Positions 54,753 through 64,000 of a stretch of DNA of 64,000 nucleotides are shown one piece after another. Under the pieces are notes generated by a model that was not told where the DNA came from, did no database searches, and was given only the letters and a program-made list of their open reading frames with translations. The position numbers and the translations under genes were made by a program. The DNA comes from Miscanthus floridulus (taxonomy: Eukaryota > Streptophyta > Magnoliopsida > Poales > Poaceae), in NCBI RefSeq assembly GCF_019320115.1, contig NC_089593.1:11313908-11377907 (forward strand). Reading direction: 5' to 3'. Numbering within the stretch: position 1 is the first letter of the stretch; each line of letters starts with the position of its first letter.

Positions 54753-56722
54753 CTATTTTGCTACAATCTCCTTGTGGGCTTTAAAGGACAAAATCACATT
54801 CCATGCAAGAGCTACGAAGTTAGCAGCAAGAACCTGAGAAAAAAATGGAGTGATTTAGGTGAGATCCAAACATACATACATAATACAAAAACAAAAGACA
54901 CTTTCCAGAACACTAAATACTATATTCTAAATATCTCAATGTGCATTTTAAAGGACCTGAAGCTTTTGTGGGACAAAATAAAAATTCAGAAACTGAAAGG
55001 ATATCCACAATTGCTTATTCGCCAATACTGATGACAACCATTCCTGCAAATATTATTAAAAAATTAGGTAGCAGAAAAAGAGACCATACCCAATTGCCAA
55101 GTATTGTAAACATGAGAGAGTGTACAAAAAGGGTTCATCTCACCTGCTTAAGTTTTGGCACTACAAGTGATGGATTTCCCTCCAATGTGACCAGTAAGCT
55201 CATAAAAACTCCAATAAAAATGGGAGAGAAAATAAACTGCACAGAAGGAGCAGTTAGAAGATATGTTAAAAAAAACAGATGATGTAAATGTGGAAACTAG
55301 GAAGAGCAGCACATGATATCTATCCTTGTGGTTTGGAGAGAGAGACAGATATGACGCATAGTCACAAACCTGGTCAAGTAAAAGGCGAGCTATAGCACCA
55401 GATGCTCCACTGATTGCCACTAATTTACTCAAATACAAGTACCTGCAAATGGAAACTTATTATCTACTACTGGAGGGGGGTGGGACAACACTGACTTTCT
55501 TTTCTTTTCTTTTTGAAACAAAGAGAACACTGACTACTAGTAGCCATTACTTCTGAAGGTGGTAGCATAGATAAGATTACCAGACATGTAAAGTTGGTCC
55601 AACAAGGGCAAGCCCCAAAAGTGTGAATACAAATGTTCTCTTCAAATCGAGCTCTGGCACTCGATCAACAACAAGCTGAAACATAATACAAATTTGGTTG
55701 TAGGATTACACATTAGGTAAGTAATAAACAGTAGCAAAATAGCAATATCTTCAAACCAAAACAGTTAAGTGAACTAATTGCCAATATATGAAGAAATCCA
55801 GTTTACTGCCAACAAGCTGAACTATATACAAAAGAGTATGACTGCACAAATTTATTGTCAACTAGATGTTCAGACCATACATAGTGCATAGCAAATACAA
55901 ACATTAACGAACTAACGGTCACTATGAAATTCAGTTTATTTTTGCAAATGGTCTTAACAAGGTCCGATAGCACTGTCAGAAAATTGCAACACCAATCATA
56001 CTTAAGTTAAGTGATCTCTGCAGCTCTAAGCTCCTGTCTGACCTCAGAGTCAGCAGGGCTTGGCAGTGGGTTAACTGTTCAGTGAGCACAACTAGGAGCA
56101 TCTTGAAAAGGAGTATGTAAACAAGCCGAGCATGCCTCAAAACCATGGTTCACTAACTTACTAGTACACGTTATGAATTCCGTCCCGCATAGAATAGTAT
56201 ATATCAATGCCATGTGCCACAAATTCAGAATAGAGTTTTAAGTGAAAAAATAAGTGAGGCACCTGGCAGATGAGGTCCCCGGCTAGGGTGAGGACAGCAG
56301 AAGTGACGGCCTTAGTTGCAATCGGGTTCTTATCGAGAGCCATCAAGTACCTGTTGTTACAATGCACAAGCGCGATTCGAACGGAGTGAGGTACAGTTGG
56401 ATCGGATTCTCGATTTCACGCGGAAAGTACTGAAGCGTGGTTGAATCACCATGCCAAGAAGACCCGCCAGCCTTTGGCGACGCCACCGCTTCCTGCCGTT
56501 GCAGCAGGCGGCGGCACGGAGCAGGTGCAGGCTACCACCGTGTTTGCGCGGGCGGGTGGCGGCTGGGGTGGTGGTGGTGGAGAGGGCGGCCGGGCGGGGA
56601 GGACGAAGCGCGAGGCGGCGGGAGTGGAAATGAGGCGGCGTGAGGTGGGCCCTCGCGGAGATTGGGATAGGCCGGGGCGCCGGGAGCAGCATCCGGAACC
56701 GGAAGGCGGAGGCCATCGCCAT
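54753..56722 (-). CDS. Mpv17/PMP22-family membrane protein, 7 exons, apparent frameshift in exon 1
   Basis: Exons by GT-AG sites: 56450-56722, 56263-56350, 55581-55675, 55370-55442, 55144-55236, 54957-55043 and 54753-54833 (TAG at 54753-54755). The spliced frame gives the family pattern: YLMALDKNPIATKAVTSA, LKRTFVFTLLGLALVGP, FIFSPIFIGVFMSLL, QLWISFQFLNFYFVP and AANFVALAWNVILSFKAHKE, that is, four membrane segments. Mpv17/PMP22 proteins sit in organelle membranes (mitochondria, peroxisomes or plastids) and may act as channels. The N-terminus (ATG 56722) is Arg/Ser/Pro-rich like a transit peptide. The GWRVFLAW reading that joins exon 2 is shifted one base from the ATG frame, so exon 1 carries a frameshift or sequencing error. 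Confidence 0.85.
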
Positions 56723-57018
56723 GGATGCCGGCGAGCTCTGCTGCTGCAACGGAAGAGGACGGGGGTAGAGGAGCTTTTGGGCTTTCCTCGCTGGGTTTCT
56801 GCGATGGGCTCTCAAGCCCCGTGCCAGCAATGGGCTCGTTTGGGCCTTATCTACTGCGGCCCATTTACCTGCACACATCTACACCCAGCAAGTGAGACTT
56901 GCCATCCATTCCATTTTGTCGCGGTTCGTCTCAGCGGCGGCGGCGGCGGCGAGGCCTCTGCGAGACTTCCAGATCTCTCCGACGGGGAGGGAGCCCGCAG
57001 CGGAGCGGATCGTCGGAG
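56723..57018. promoter_or_regulatory. Divergent promoter with five TGGGCY (site II) motifs
   Basis: 296 bp separate the two start codons. TGGGCT lies at 56778-56783, 56805-56810 and 56831-56836; TGGGCC lies at 56841-56846 and, on the minus strand, at 56858-56863. Site II elements (TCP-bound) are known from plant genes for mitochondrial and ribosomal proteins. Both neighbours plausibly encode organelle proteins, so shared control is likely but inferred. Confidence 0.65.
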
Positions 57019-58844
57019 ATGTCGTACATGCGGGGGGACCTGCTGACGAAGATGCGGAAGCTGGTGAAGGGACTTGCCAGGCCCGAGCCCAGGTGGCTCA
57101 AGGCCATGGAAGAGTCGGTGCTCTCGCTACTCCAACCTCTGTTTTCCCGTCCCTAGCTGTGCCCTTGCACTTACATTTCTCGATTGGTCGATCCATCCGT
57201 GATGCCGTTAGGGTCAGGACAGCGGACTGTTGATAGCTCCTCTTAGGGTTGTTTGGATTCTGTGAATAAATGACTTCTCTACGAGCAATCGTGTAGGCCC
57301 CATTTGATTGCTCATCCATGGACAATGGATCTATAATTTGTAGTGATGTAGTAATAATTACATGATTTTGTGCTGGAACCGCTGTGGTGGTTCCTATATG
57401 TTCTCCAAATAAAACCCTGAGCCCCATGGTATTGCATATAGATGTGATTCTCGACTGTAGTTTCTGTTGCCGTCAGCTGGTTTCCTATGTGTTATGGTGC
57501 TTCGTTTGGTTCAGTTGTGCTAAATTTGTATATTTGCATAAACCGAAGATGGCTAGTGAGTCTATATATGCTTAGTGACTTAGTGACTTGTTTAAAAGTG
57601 TCTTTATAATTTGTCTCATGTAACATTTCCGTTCTTTTTCACCATGCTGCTTTCTGGTTAACTGAAACAAGTGGCGCTTGTTCATTAGGGCACCGCCAGT
57701 GACATTTCCTCGCCCAGAGGGGAAGATCAAGAAGATCGAGTTTCCTGAGGATGTGTATGTTAGGAAGTTCAACAAAAAACATCCGGATTCGCTCTACCAT
57801 GATACAATCAAGTAAGATCCTTCTCTTTTCTTATGTTATTTCCTTATAGAAACGTGATCCGGCAACGCTGTATAGTTAAAATAGTATTCGAGTTTTAAAT
57901 TTTCATGTTTTCGTTCCGCTTTTCTGTTTGGAGATTTGCATGGGTTCCATTTGTGTTGTACATCCTTATATGGGGCATGCTTGGCCTTCTCATCGAAGCC
58001 TGATTGTATCACTCAATTTCTGAATGCTGTTATATACTTGTTGGATTAGTGAAAACAGTTGATTATTACGAAGGATGCACAGTTGCAAATAGATTAATGA
58101 GGTTCTTGAATTTGTTGAGTAGCGTGGTCCTTTTGAACATTCTAGTATTAGTTTGGTACCTTGGCGACTATCTTCAGCTTCCATCTGTAGGCTACCGCTT
58201 GATAATTCACTCTTTTTCGGTCCTACTACTGATGGCATTACTGTTTTGATCCTATTCTCTGGAATATTTCCTCTCTATTTCTTGGACTTGATTTATTTGA
58301 GTTTCTCGCTTTGAACACAAGATGTATTGTTTATCCATCCTTTTCAGGATAAGTGGATTTGATCCCCCACCAGCTCGAGTTTTTGCTTGGCGTGTCCTGG
58401 AGCTGAAAGAGCAAGGAGTCAGTGAAGATGATGCGATGGCTGTAGCCGATGTAATTTTTCTCCTCTATAACCCTTTTGCTTATTTTTATCAAACGCCATT
58501 AAACAGAAAATTCAATTCTGGGCCTCACTGTACTTAAATTTGAAGTTACGCTACCAGTTTTATTACATATATCTATTGTATAACCACCATCTTTTTTCTA
58601 GATGGAGTATCGGACACAGAAGAAAGCAAAGAAAAAAGCATACAAGGAACTGAAAGAAATCGCCCGCAGTGAAGGAAAGAAGCCACCTCCAAATCCATAC
58701 CCAAGTGCCATAAAAGAAATACAAGCAGAGGAAAAGAAATATGTTATGGATCGTTTATTTAACCCGAAGGTAATTGAGATTGCGAACAAGATGAAAGAGG
58801 AGAGAGACAAGTTGCGTCAAGAGAGAGCAGCAGGTCAATGGTAG
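57019..58844 (+). CDS. Mitochondrial small ribosomal subunit protein mS23-like
   Basis: Exons 57019-57113, 57689-57811, 58348-58450 and 58602-58844 join by GT-AG sites into 564 bp, 187 residues, with an open frame. The protein begins MSYMRGDLLTKMRKLVKG and continues with APPVTFPRPEGKIKKI, FPEDVYVRKFNKKHPDS, ISGFDPPPARVFAWRVLELKEQG and a Lys/Glu-rich helical C-terminus (KKPPPNPYPSAIKEIQAEEKK). This matches the plant protein annotated as mitochondrial ribosomal S23/S25-type. It would act in the mitochondrial ribosome. The start has only a short leader from the shared promoter. No lesion seen. The exact protein name is from family memory, so moderately sure. Confidence 0.85.
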
Positions 58845-60089
58845 TAGCAGGTATTATTTGGAGTTTTGGACTGGTCGACTAGGTATGTTTATGACATTGG
58901 TCAACTGGCATCATACATAATAATTGTTGCTTATTTGAAATGGATATGGCAAACATGAAACTCTTTTTTTTATTCGTATTTTTGCGATTGTAGATGGCCT
59001 CTGAAATGAAATATTTGTCCATAGTAGCTCATTCCTTTTGGCTCTATTTCCTTGTATCTTGTTTTTCAAACATCATTTTCAGTATTTTCTTAGAAGTTCG
59101 TGAGTTCTGCCCTCCATTTTGCTACAATGCAATGGTCTGATGCTATTTGGATGGTTCTTGTGCACTTAGCATGACTGGTTGAGAAATACTATGATGCTGT
59201 GGAAGTTTAATCTGATCATAATCCAATTGTGTCAAGATTAAATGGCATCTTTTTTCTACAGTAGCAACTAGCCATAATATGAGCATATAATCCTGGCCTA
59301 TCATTTGGAAATTCTCTAGTTACAGACGGGGAAAAAGTTTCTTAGCAAGCTGATAAATTGAGATGTATTTTGCTTGCTTCGGGAAGTTTTGCTTATAGCT
59401 GATATAAGACTAGATCAAATCAGCAGTTGCATTGTGACATGTTGGCAGAATGTCAGTTTCCCTTTTTCTTGGCTCTTGTATATTGTGCGTGTAATTTCTG
59501 CATATCCCTGTGATGAACATTTTAGTAATCTGAGTGCTCATTCAGTTGGTGCTCCCTCCTCATCACACTGATGGGAGGTTGAAGGAACCAATATGTCTGT
59601 ATACACTGTTGAGACGTGGCATTCTGAGGGATATGCTTGATTTGTTGATTGCTCTTAACATTCAAGACATTTTTTTTTTCATTTTGACTTTAAGAATTTT
59701 GCTTAAAATATGGCATAAAGTTTGCTCATGTATTGTACCTCGAAGATGACTATTTCTTGATTCTGGTGTGACCTCCATATATCTGTATGCTTAATTGCTT
59801 ATATCTTGCTGTAATGCTGACATGATTTGGGTGTACTATGTGCAATGGATGCTGATGACCTTCTATTTAAACGACTGACATACAGCGCCAAACAGATGTT
59901 TAAACATAAATAAATGGCTGATTAAATAAAAATGACTTAACAACACATAACGTTTAAATTAGCGAAAGAGCTGCTTGGGCAAACAGTGGTGTAACTGAGG
60001 AGCCCAGCTTGGTAGAGCTCACTATTCCAACCGGCCTTAGTATTCAGCTAGTTAACTGCATCAATTTGTAAACGTTAATGCTATGATTA
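58845..60089 (+). other. 3' UTR and intergenic, no gene seen
   Basis: AT-rich; short ORFs at 59374-59749 show no domain. The first few hundred bases are probably the mS23 3' UTR. Confidence 0.45.
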
Positions 60090-61195
60090 GGGCGTCTGTC
60101 CAGACGTGTGCATCTGGACGCGCCCCATTCTTGGGCTTGCGCAGCGAACCGGGCCAACAGCAATCAGCCTACTTCCCTATATCATCTCTCCTTTATCTCT
60201 ACCAGTGACAACCCCCATCACTTCAACGCATTGGACGTCCGCCCCACTTTGCTCGGCGCCCCCATCCCTCTCCACGCTGCTTTTGCCTCCACACCGTGCC
60301 TACTCCTCTAGAACCTCGTCGACACCGGTGTGGTTGACAAGTCGGACGTCTTCGGCGTCGCGGGGGACGACAGCGACGAACTCCTCCGGGCGTTCATCAA
60401 CGCGGACCTCCCTGGCGGGGACCTCGCCCTCGGCGTGTGAAAGCTCCTGGCCGTTGCGACGCTCTCCTTCGCCATGCCCACGCTGCTCGAGTACCTCGTC
60501 CAAGCAGCAAGGTGACATTGCGCAGCGCATGTTGCAAGCTTACATTTCAAGTGTTTCAGATGTTTTATCTGGATGTTGCAAAAGTTTCATCTTGATGATG
60601 CAAAAGTAGATCGTGATATTGCACATGTTACAATTGTTATAGACGTCCGTTTCAAGCGTATGTTCTAAATGTTTCATCTGTTTTTTTTAGACGTTCATTG
60701 CAAGTGTTTCAATTGAATGTTGTATATGTTTTACACGTATGTTGCAACTATTTGATCTGAATATTGCATATGTTTGCAAGTGTTTCACACGCTTGTTGCA
60801 AGTGTTTCAGCTGTTTCGTACGAGTGTTGCAAGTGTTTTTTTTTGGATGTATCAAAAATAGATCGTGATGTTGCACATGTTGCAAAGTGACTCACCTATC
60901 ACAGCCGCCTATCGCAGCTGCTTGGGCGCCGTGCATGCGCGTGGGGGAGCGGAGGGATGGAGCGCTGCTCGGCAGCTGGTGCGGGAAGCGAAGGGCGATG
61001 GCGGCAGGGGCACAGGCAGTCCTTGCACGGCATGCGGGTGCGGCAAGCGAAGGGGGCGCGGGCAGGAAGCGGAGGGGGTGTGGGCGGACAGAGGCACAAA
61101 GTGGGGGCACAATTTCTTGGGAGCAGCAGCCGCCACCGTTAGGCGCAGAAACATACTGCAGCCACGGGCAGACGTTCGGACGGACGTCCGGGCGC
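60090..61195. mobile_element. Pack-type DNA transposon candidate with gene-like insert
   Basis: The ends are imperfect inverted repeats: GGGCGTCTGTCCAGACGTGTGC on the left against the complement of GCAGACGTTCGGACGGACGTCC on the right. The middle (60310-60510) is a GC-rich coding-like stretch reading NLVDTGVVDKSDVFGV-, interrupted by TGA, next to an AT-rich series of TTGCAAGTGTTTCA and GATGTTGCACATGTT repeats (60540-60890). Such TGCAAGTGTTTCA arrays are common in grass repeats. No clear TSD; superfamily unassigned (MULE-like is a guess). Confidence 0.5.
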
Positions 61196-61518
61196 TTGTC
61201 ATGCCGATTTGTAAACAAGATTGCGGCAAACACACATATACCAAGGGCAATGTATAATGTTTTTGCAAAAAATTGCACTATGTGATTAAACAATTACAGT
61301 ATATATTTGATAAAAACAGTCTTCAAGTCTTGTAACATCTGTCATTCCCCCTCGCTACAAATGATTCTGATTCAGAGAGCCAAAAAATGGAGTATACCTG
61401 TAACTATAACAATGCTATGTTTCTAAATGGGAAGAGTTCAGCTGCTGCGGTAGAGCCTTTCCACTTTTGTTCCGTCACCTGAAATTTAGTTTCTCATCTA
61501 TATCCATTCCAACAACAG

Positions 61519-61670
61519 CTAGGACGGCCTTCCTTGTCAAAGAAGAGAAACCCAAGGGACAGAAGAAGCACGGTCTTCATGTGGCCCAGGACTTGGAAAG
61601 ATACTACACCAGAAAACCGCCCGATGCAGATGAATTGGCTCAGATTGACGCCAATGGCGATGAAGCATGA
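61519..61670 (+). other. Orphan terminal exon candidate
   Basis: It follows a good acceptor (CCAACAACAG) and reads [17 protein letters not shown], then [19 protein letters not shown], and ends DANGDEA with TGA at 61668-61670. The composition is like a real C-terminal exon. No upstream exon was found, and I do not recognise the protein. It may be an alternative 3' exon of the mS23 gene, a gene fragment, or chance. Confidence 0.4.
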
Positions 61671-62150
61671 TAGTGTGAGGAAAAACTGCAGAAAAGCCGC
61701 TCACAGTGAGGTCTCCGGTCGGAGTTGGTACGAACAGCCAGACACACACGCCGATGAAGTACAGCCAGCCCCCTTTTCGGATGGCTGAAAAAACGTCCCT
61801 GTGACGAAGCCAGAAAAAAATTTAAGAAGAACTGAGTAAAAGAATAGAGGTTTTTTATTTTCTCTTAACCTTAGCCCCTTCTACCTAATACATATATGCA
61901 TAAAATTTTAAGAGATGACTTAGGAGGGCTCCACGTGTTCAGGATCGATGAGTCCCCTTAGTCCCACCGCTGGCTTAGTCACTGCTGATATATTGTAAAA
62001 GAAAAAACAGACCAAAATCAACGACGGGCTGCCGGCACGGGCAGCCAGACAGAGCAGCAGGGAACAGAACACGCCCGCCATGGGTCAGTGTTCACTAGTA
62101 CGGAGTACTAATCTACTTCTACAGTCGAGTGCACGCAGACGACGACTCCC
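61671..62150. other. Intergenic, no gene seen
   Basis: Short blocks (GGAGTTGGTACGAACAGCCAG, GCAGCCAGACAGAGCAGCAG) resemble 5465-5580. Confidence 0.35.
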
Positions 62151-62175
62151 TCCCCCGCTGACGACACTCTCACGT

Positions 62176-62560
62176 TACAAGGAGCATTGCAACATCATAA
62201 GAAAGTACTTGCAACAGTACAATAATACTAGTTCAACATGGTCCACCCGACATTCTCATGTTATAAGGGGCATTGCAATATCATAAGGAAGTATTTGCAA
62301 CCGTACAATAAGGGAGTGTTTGGTTCGAGCTACTAAACTTTAGTAGCTACTAAATGGTTTAGTCATTTTTAGTAACTCCAAAGTTTCTAGAGAGGACTAA
62401 AGCTCTTTTAGTAGCTTTTAGTCATAGCGTTTGGTTGAAAAGTTACTAAAGTAACTAAAAACTACTAAATTTAGTAGCTACTAGTCGAACCAAACAGGCC
62501 CTAATACTCGTTCAACATGGTCCATCAGACACTCTAAAGTATAAGGAGCATTGCAACATA
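62176..62560 (+). repeat. Tandem repeats of about 95 bp with GGAGCATTGCAACAT
   Basis: Two full units and a partial third share GGAGCATTGCAACATCATAAG, TACTTGCAAC-GTACAATAATAC and TTCAACATGGTCCA. The second is split by the MITE at 62312-62501. No gene. Confidence 0.85.
62312..62501. mobile_element. PIF/Harbinger-like (Tourist-type) MITE with TAA TSD
   Basis: A 190-bp element with ends GGGAGTGTTTGGTTCGA and TCGAACCAAACAGGCCC, and inner arms of CTACTAAACTTTAGTAGC type. The neighbouring tandem repeat keeps the empty site GTACAATAATACTAG, while this copy reads GTACAATAA-element-TAATACTCG, proving a 3-bp TAA duplication, the TSD size of PIF/Harbinger elements. Confidence 0.85.
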
Positions 62561-64000
62561 TTATTTTGGAGCATAGCAAACATAAGATGGAGGTACTTGC
62601 AACATATTATTTCAAACCACTGAAACAACTTAACTGCAAAAACGTATTAATCTGGATTTTCAGCATTGCAACATATGATTTAAGTAGTTGCAATAGACCA
62701 TACCAGTTCAACATGGTCAATTACAGTCTCAGAAAATGGTATAATAGAAACTCATGTGCTTTTGCCATACTTCACACGCAACTGTGTAGTACCCAAAACA
62801 AGATCCAGAGATGAGAAACCCAACTACAATGAACTCTAGTATCACTAGATGAACTACACACTAGAAAACACAGGGCGCGGCAACAGTCCAGTGTTGATTA
62901 AATCAGAGAGAGAAAAAAACTGTGAGGCTCGAAACTAAGTAAATATACTCTCCATCTATCATGTCTTCTTTCATCCGTGGTTTACCTAAACTTTAAATAA
63001 GGACCGTAGATAATTGTTGAGCATCACTTGGAGCATGCAAAATATATATCAGTTCAGACAGGGCGGACCAATTGGACAGCTCAAGAGCATGGATCAATTG
63101 AACAGCTGAAAAAAGGTGCACATCATTAGAAAATAATCCAAGATGTGAGCCGCGACTACAACTGGTTGAGAAGGCATAAAATTGTTATCCATGAAACTGA
63201 AACATGTGCTAAACTATTTGGCAAAAGGCATTCGAACTATTACCCATGAAATATATACTAAATTATTACTGAGGTGGTAGATATATAGAAAATATCGTTA
63301 AAACAATAACATATCTATTCATTTATTAAATACTTCATATGGCTAGCTAGAAATCTTATTTTCAAACTTACAATAAAGTTACAAAACTAATACAATGAGA
63401 GTGTCAGGAAAGCTCAGCACTAAGCTATGTCATCTTAAATGTCCCTATAGTAGTGCAACAGGTTCACCTGCGGCTGAGTGTATGAGCATAGGCTTCCTCT
63501 TCCTATGTTTTAGGCAGCCATTAAGTGTGGATGACCTAGAAAGTCAAGGCATGATTTGTGGAGAAACGCAGTTCGAGCTGAGATGAATCATTTAAGCAAT
63601 TAAGGAATGATGAGTCTCTTAAGATTCCAATCACAGTAAGGAAACTTTGTTCAAATTCTTCCTCAAAATAACATTCTAATGATGCCTACACAGGTAAGTA
63701 GCTTGTCCCATATATGCAGTGATCAATGCTGTACACAGCATGGATCATGGATGTAAAAGCAACCTGTCTAAGAAATTTTATCAGAGAGAATAATTTACCA
63801 TATATTGCTTGTAGGATGAAATACAGGGAAAATGAGTTTGCATTAGATTTTATTCACCTATATGAACAGCTGAAACCTAATAGTAAACAGGTACCCCAAA
63901 GATGAAGGCATATGAAATTATGATGTCAAAGTTGTCAAAGGTAGATAAAGACAGCGTCCAAGGGTAACACCATCAATGGCACCACAAATAGTATTAGAGT
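62561..64000. other. Right flank, no gene called
   Basis: AT-rich sequence with short ORFs (62551-62814, 63395-63586) that show no domain and no credible splice partners. Confidence 0.4.

Noticed and set aside
56441..57046. 201-residue plus-strand ORF
   Set aside because: It runs antisense through Mpv17 exon 1 and across the shared promoter; the sense genes explain the region.
60865..61293. Several overlapping ORFs of 119-133 residues on both strands
   Set aside because: They are GC-rich shadows at the end of the Pack-type candidate; no frame stands out.
1..64000. A new multi-gene system
   Set aside because: Every sizeable intact or decayed ORF is accounted for by transposable elements or by single host genes; no unexplained gene cluster was seen.

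Overview
The window is nuclear DNA of a grass, most likely a panicoid of the sorghum, sugarcane or Miscanthus type. This is inferred from GC-rich, intron-containing host genes, several grass MITE families, and Athila-like, chromovirus-like and SIRE/Maximus-like LTR retrotransposons with tRNA-iMet-type primer sites. The species cannot be read from the sequence alone.

Layout. (1) 1-6817 is a gene-bearing left flank. It holds a truncated VQ-motif paralogue at the window edge, an apparently intact single-exon VQ gene (2789-3472) with a TATA box, and many MITEs, including Stowaway elements with TA target-site duplications (TSDs). (2) 6818-52147 is one nested retrotransposon cluster of about 45 kb. 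By matching LTRs and exact 5-bp TSDs I resolve five elements in four levels. E1 (6823-52142, TSD TCTTG) was hit by E2 (12141-51021, minus strand, TSD GACAT). E2's right LTR was hit by E4 (20693-50678, minus strand, TSD TGGTG). E4's left LTR was hit by E5 (23441-33561, TSD GGTGT), and E4's pol by E6 (38071-42784, TSD ATCAC). An E2-related remnant, E3 (LTR 17140-18352), sits inside E2. E5 has LTRs of identical length with no difference found by eye, so it is very young. E1, E2, E5 and E6 lack reverse transcriptase; only E4 carries a full gag-pol, and it is dead. (3) 52148-53470 holds a Helitron helicase remnant. (4) 53930-58844 holds two divergent host genes: an Mpv17/PMP22-family membrane protein on the minus strand (7 exons, apparent frameshift in exon 1) and a mitochondrial ribosomal mS23-like protein on the plus strand (4 exons). 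They share a 296-bp intergenic region with five TGGGCY (site II) motifs. (5) 58845-64000 is mostly noncoding, with a Pack-type DNA transposon candidate, an orphan exon candidate, and a PIF/Harbinger-like MITE whose empty site survives in a neighbouring tandem repeat.

How it works together. The host genes probably serve organelles (mS23, Mpv17) and stress signalling (VQ). The middle is a stratified record of insertions. The most informative signals are the TSD-proven nesting order, the all-C:G-to-T:A spectrum of stop codons in E4, an extra coiled-coil ORF upstream of E4 gag, a palindromic GCGTCCGG motif array upstream of the E5 TATA box, and a 44-bp array in E6 that stays open in three frames. 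I found no convincing new multi-gene system.
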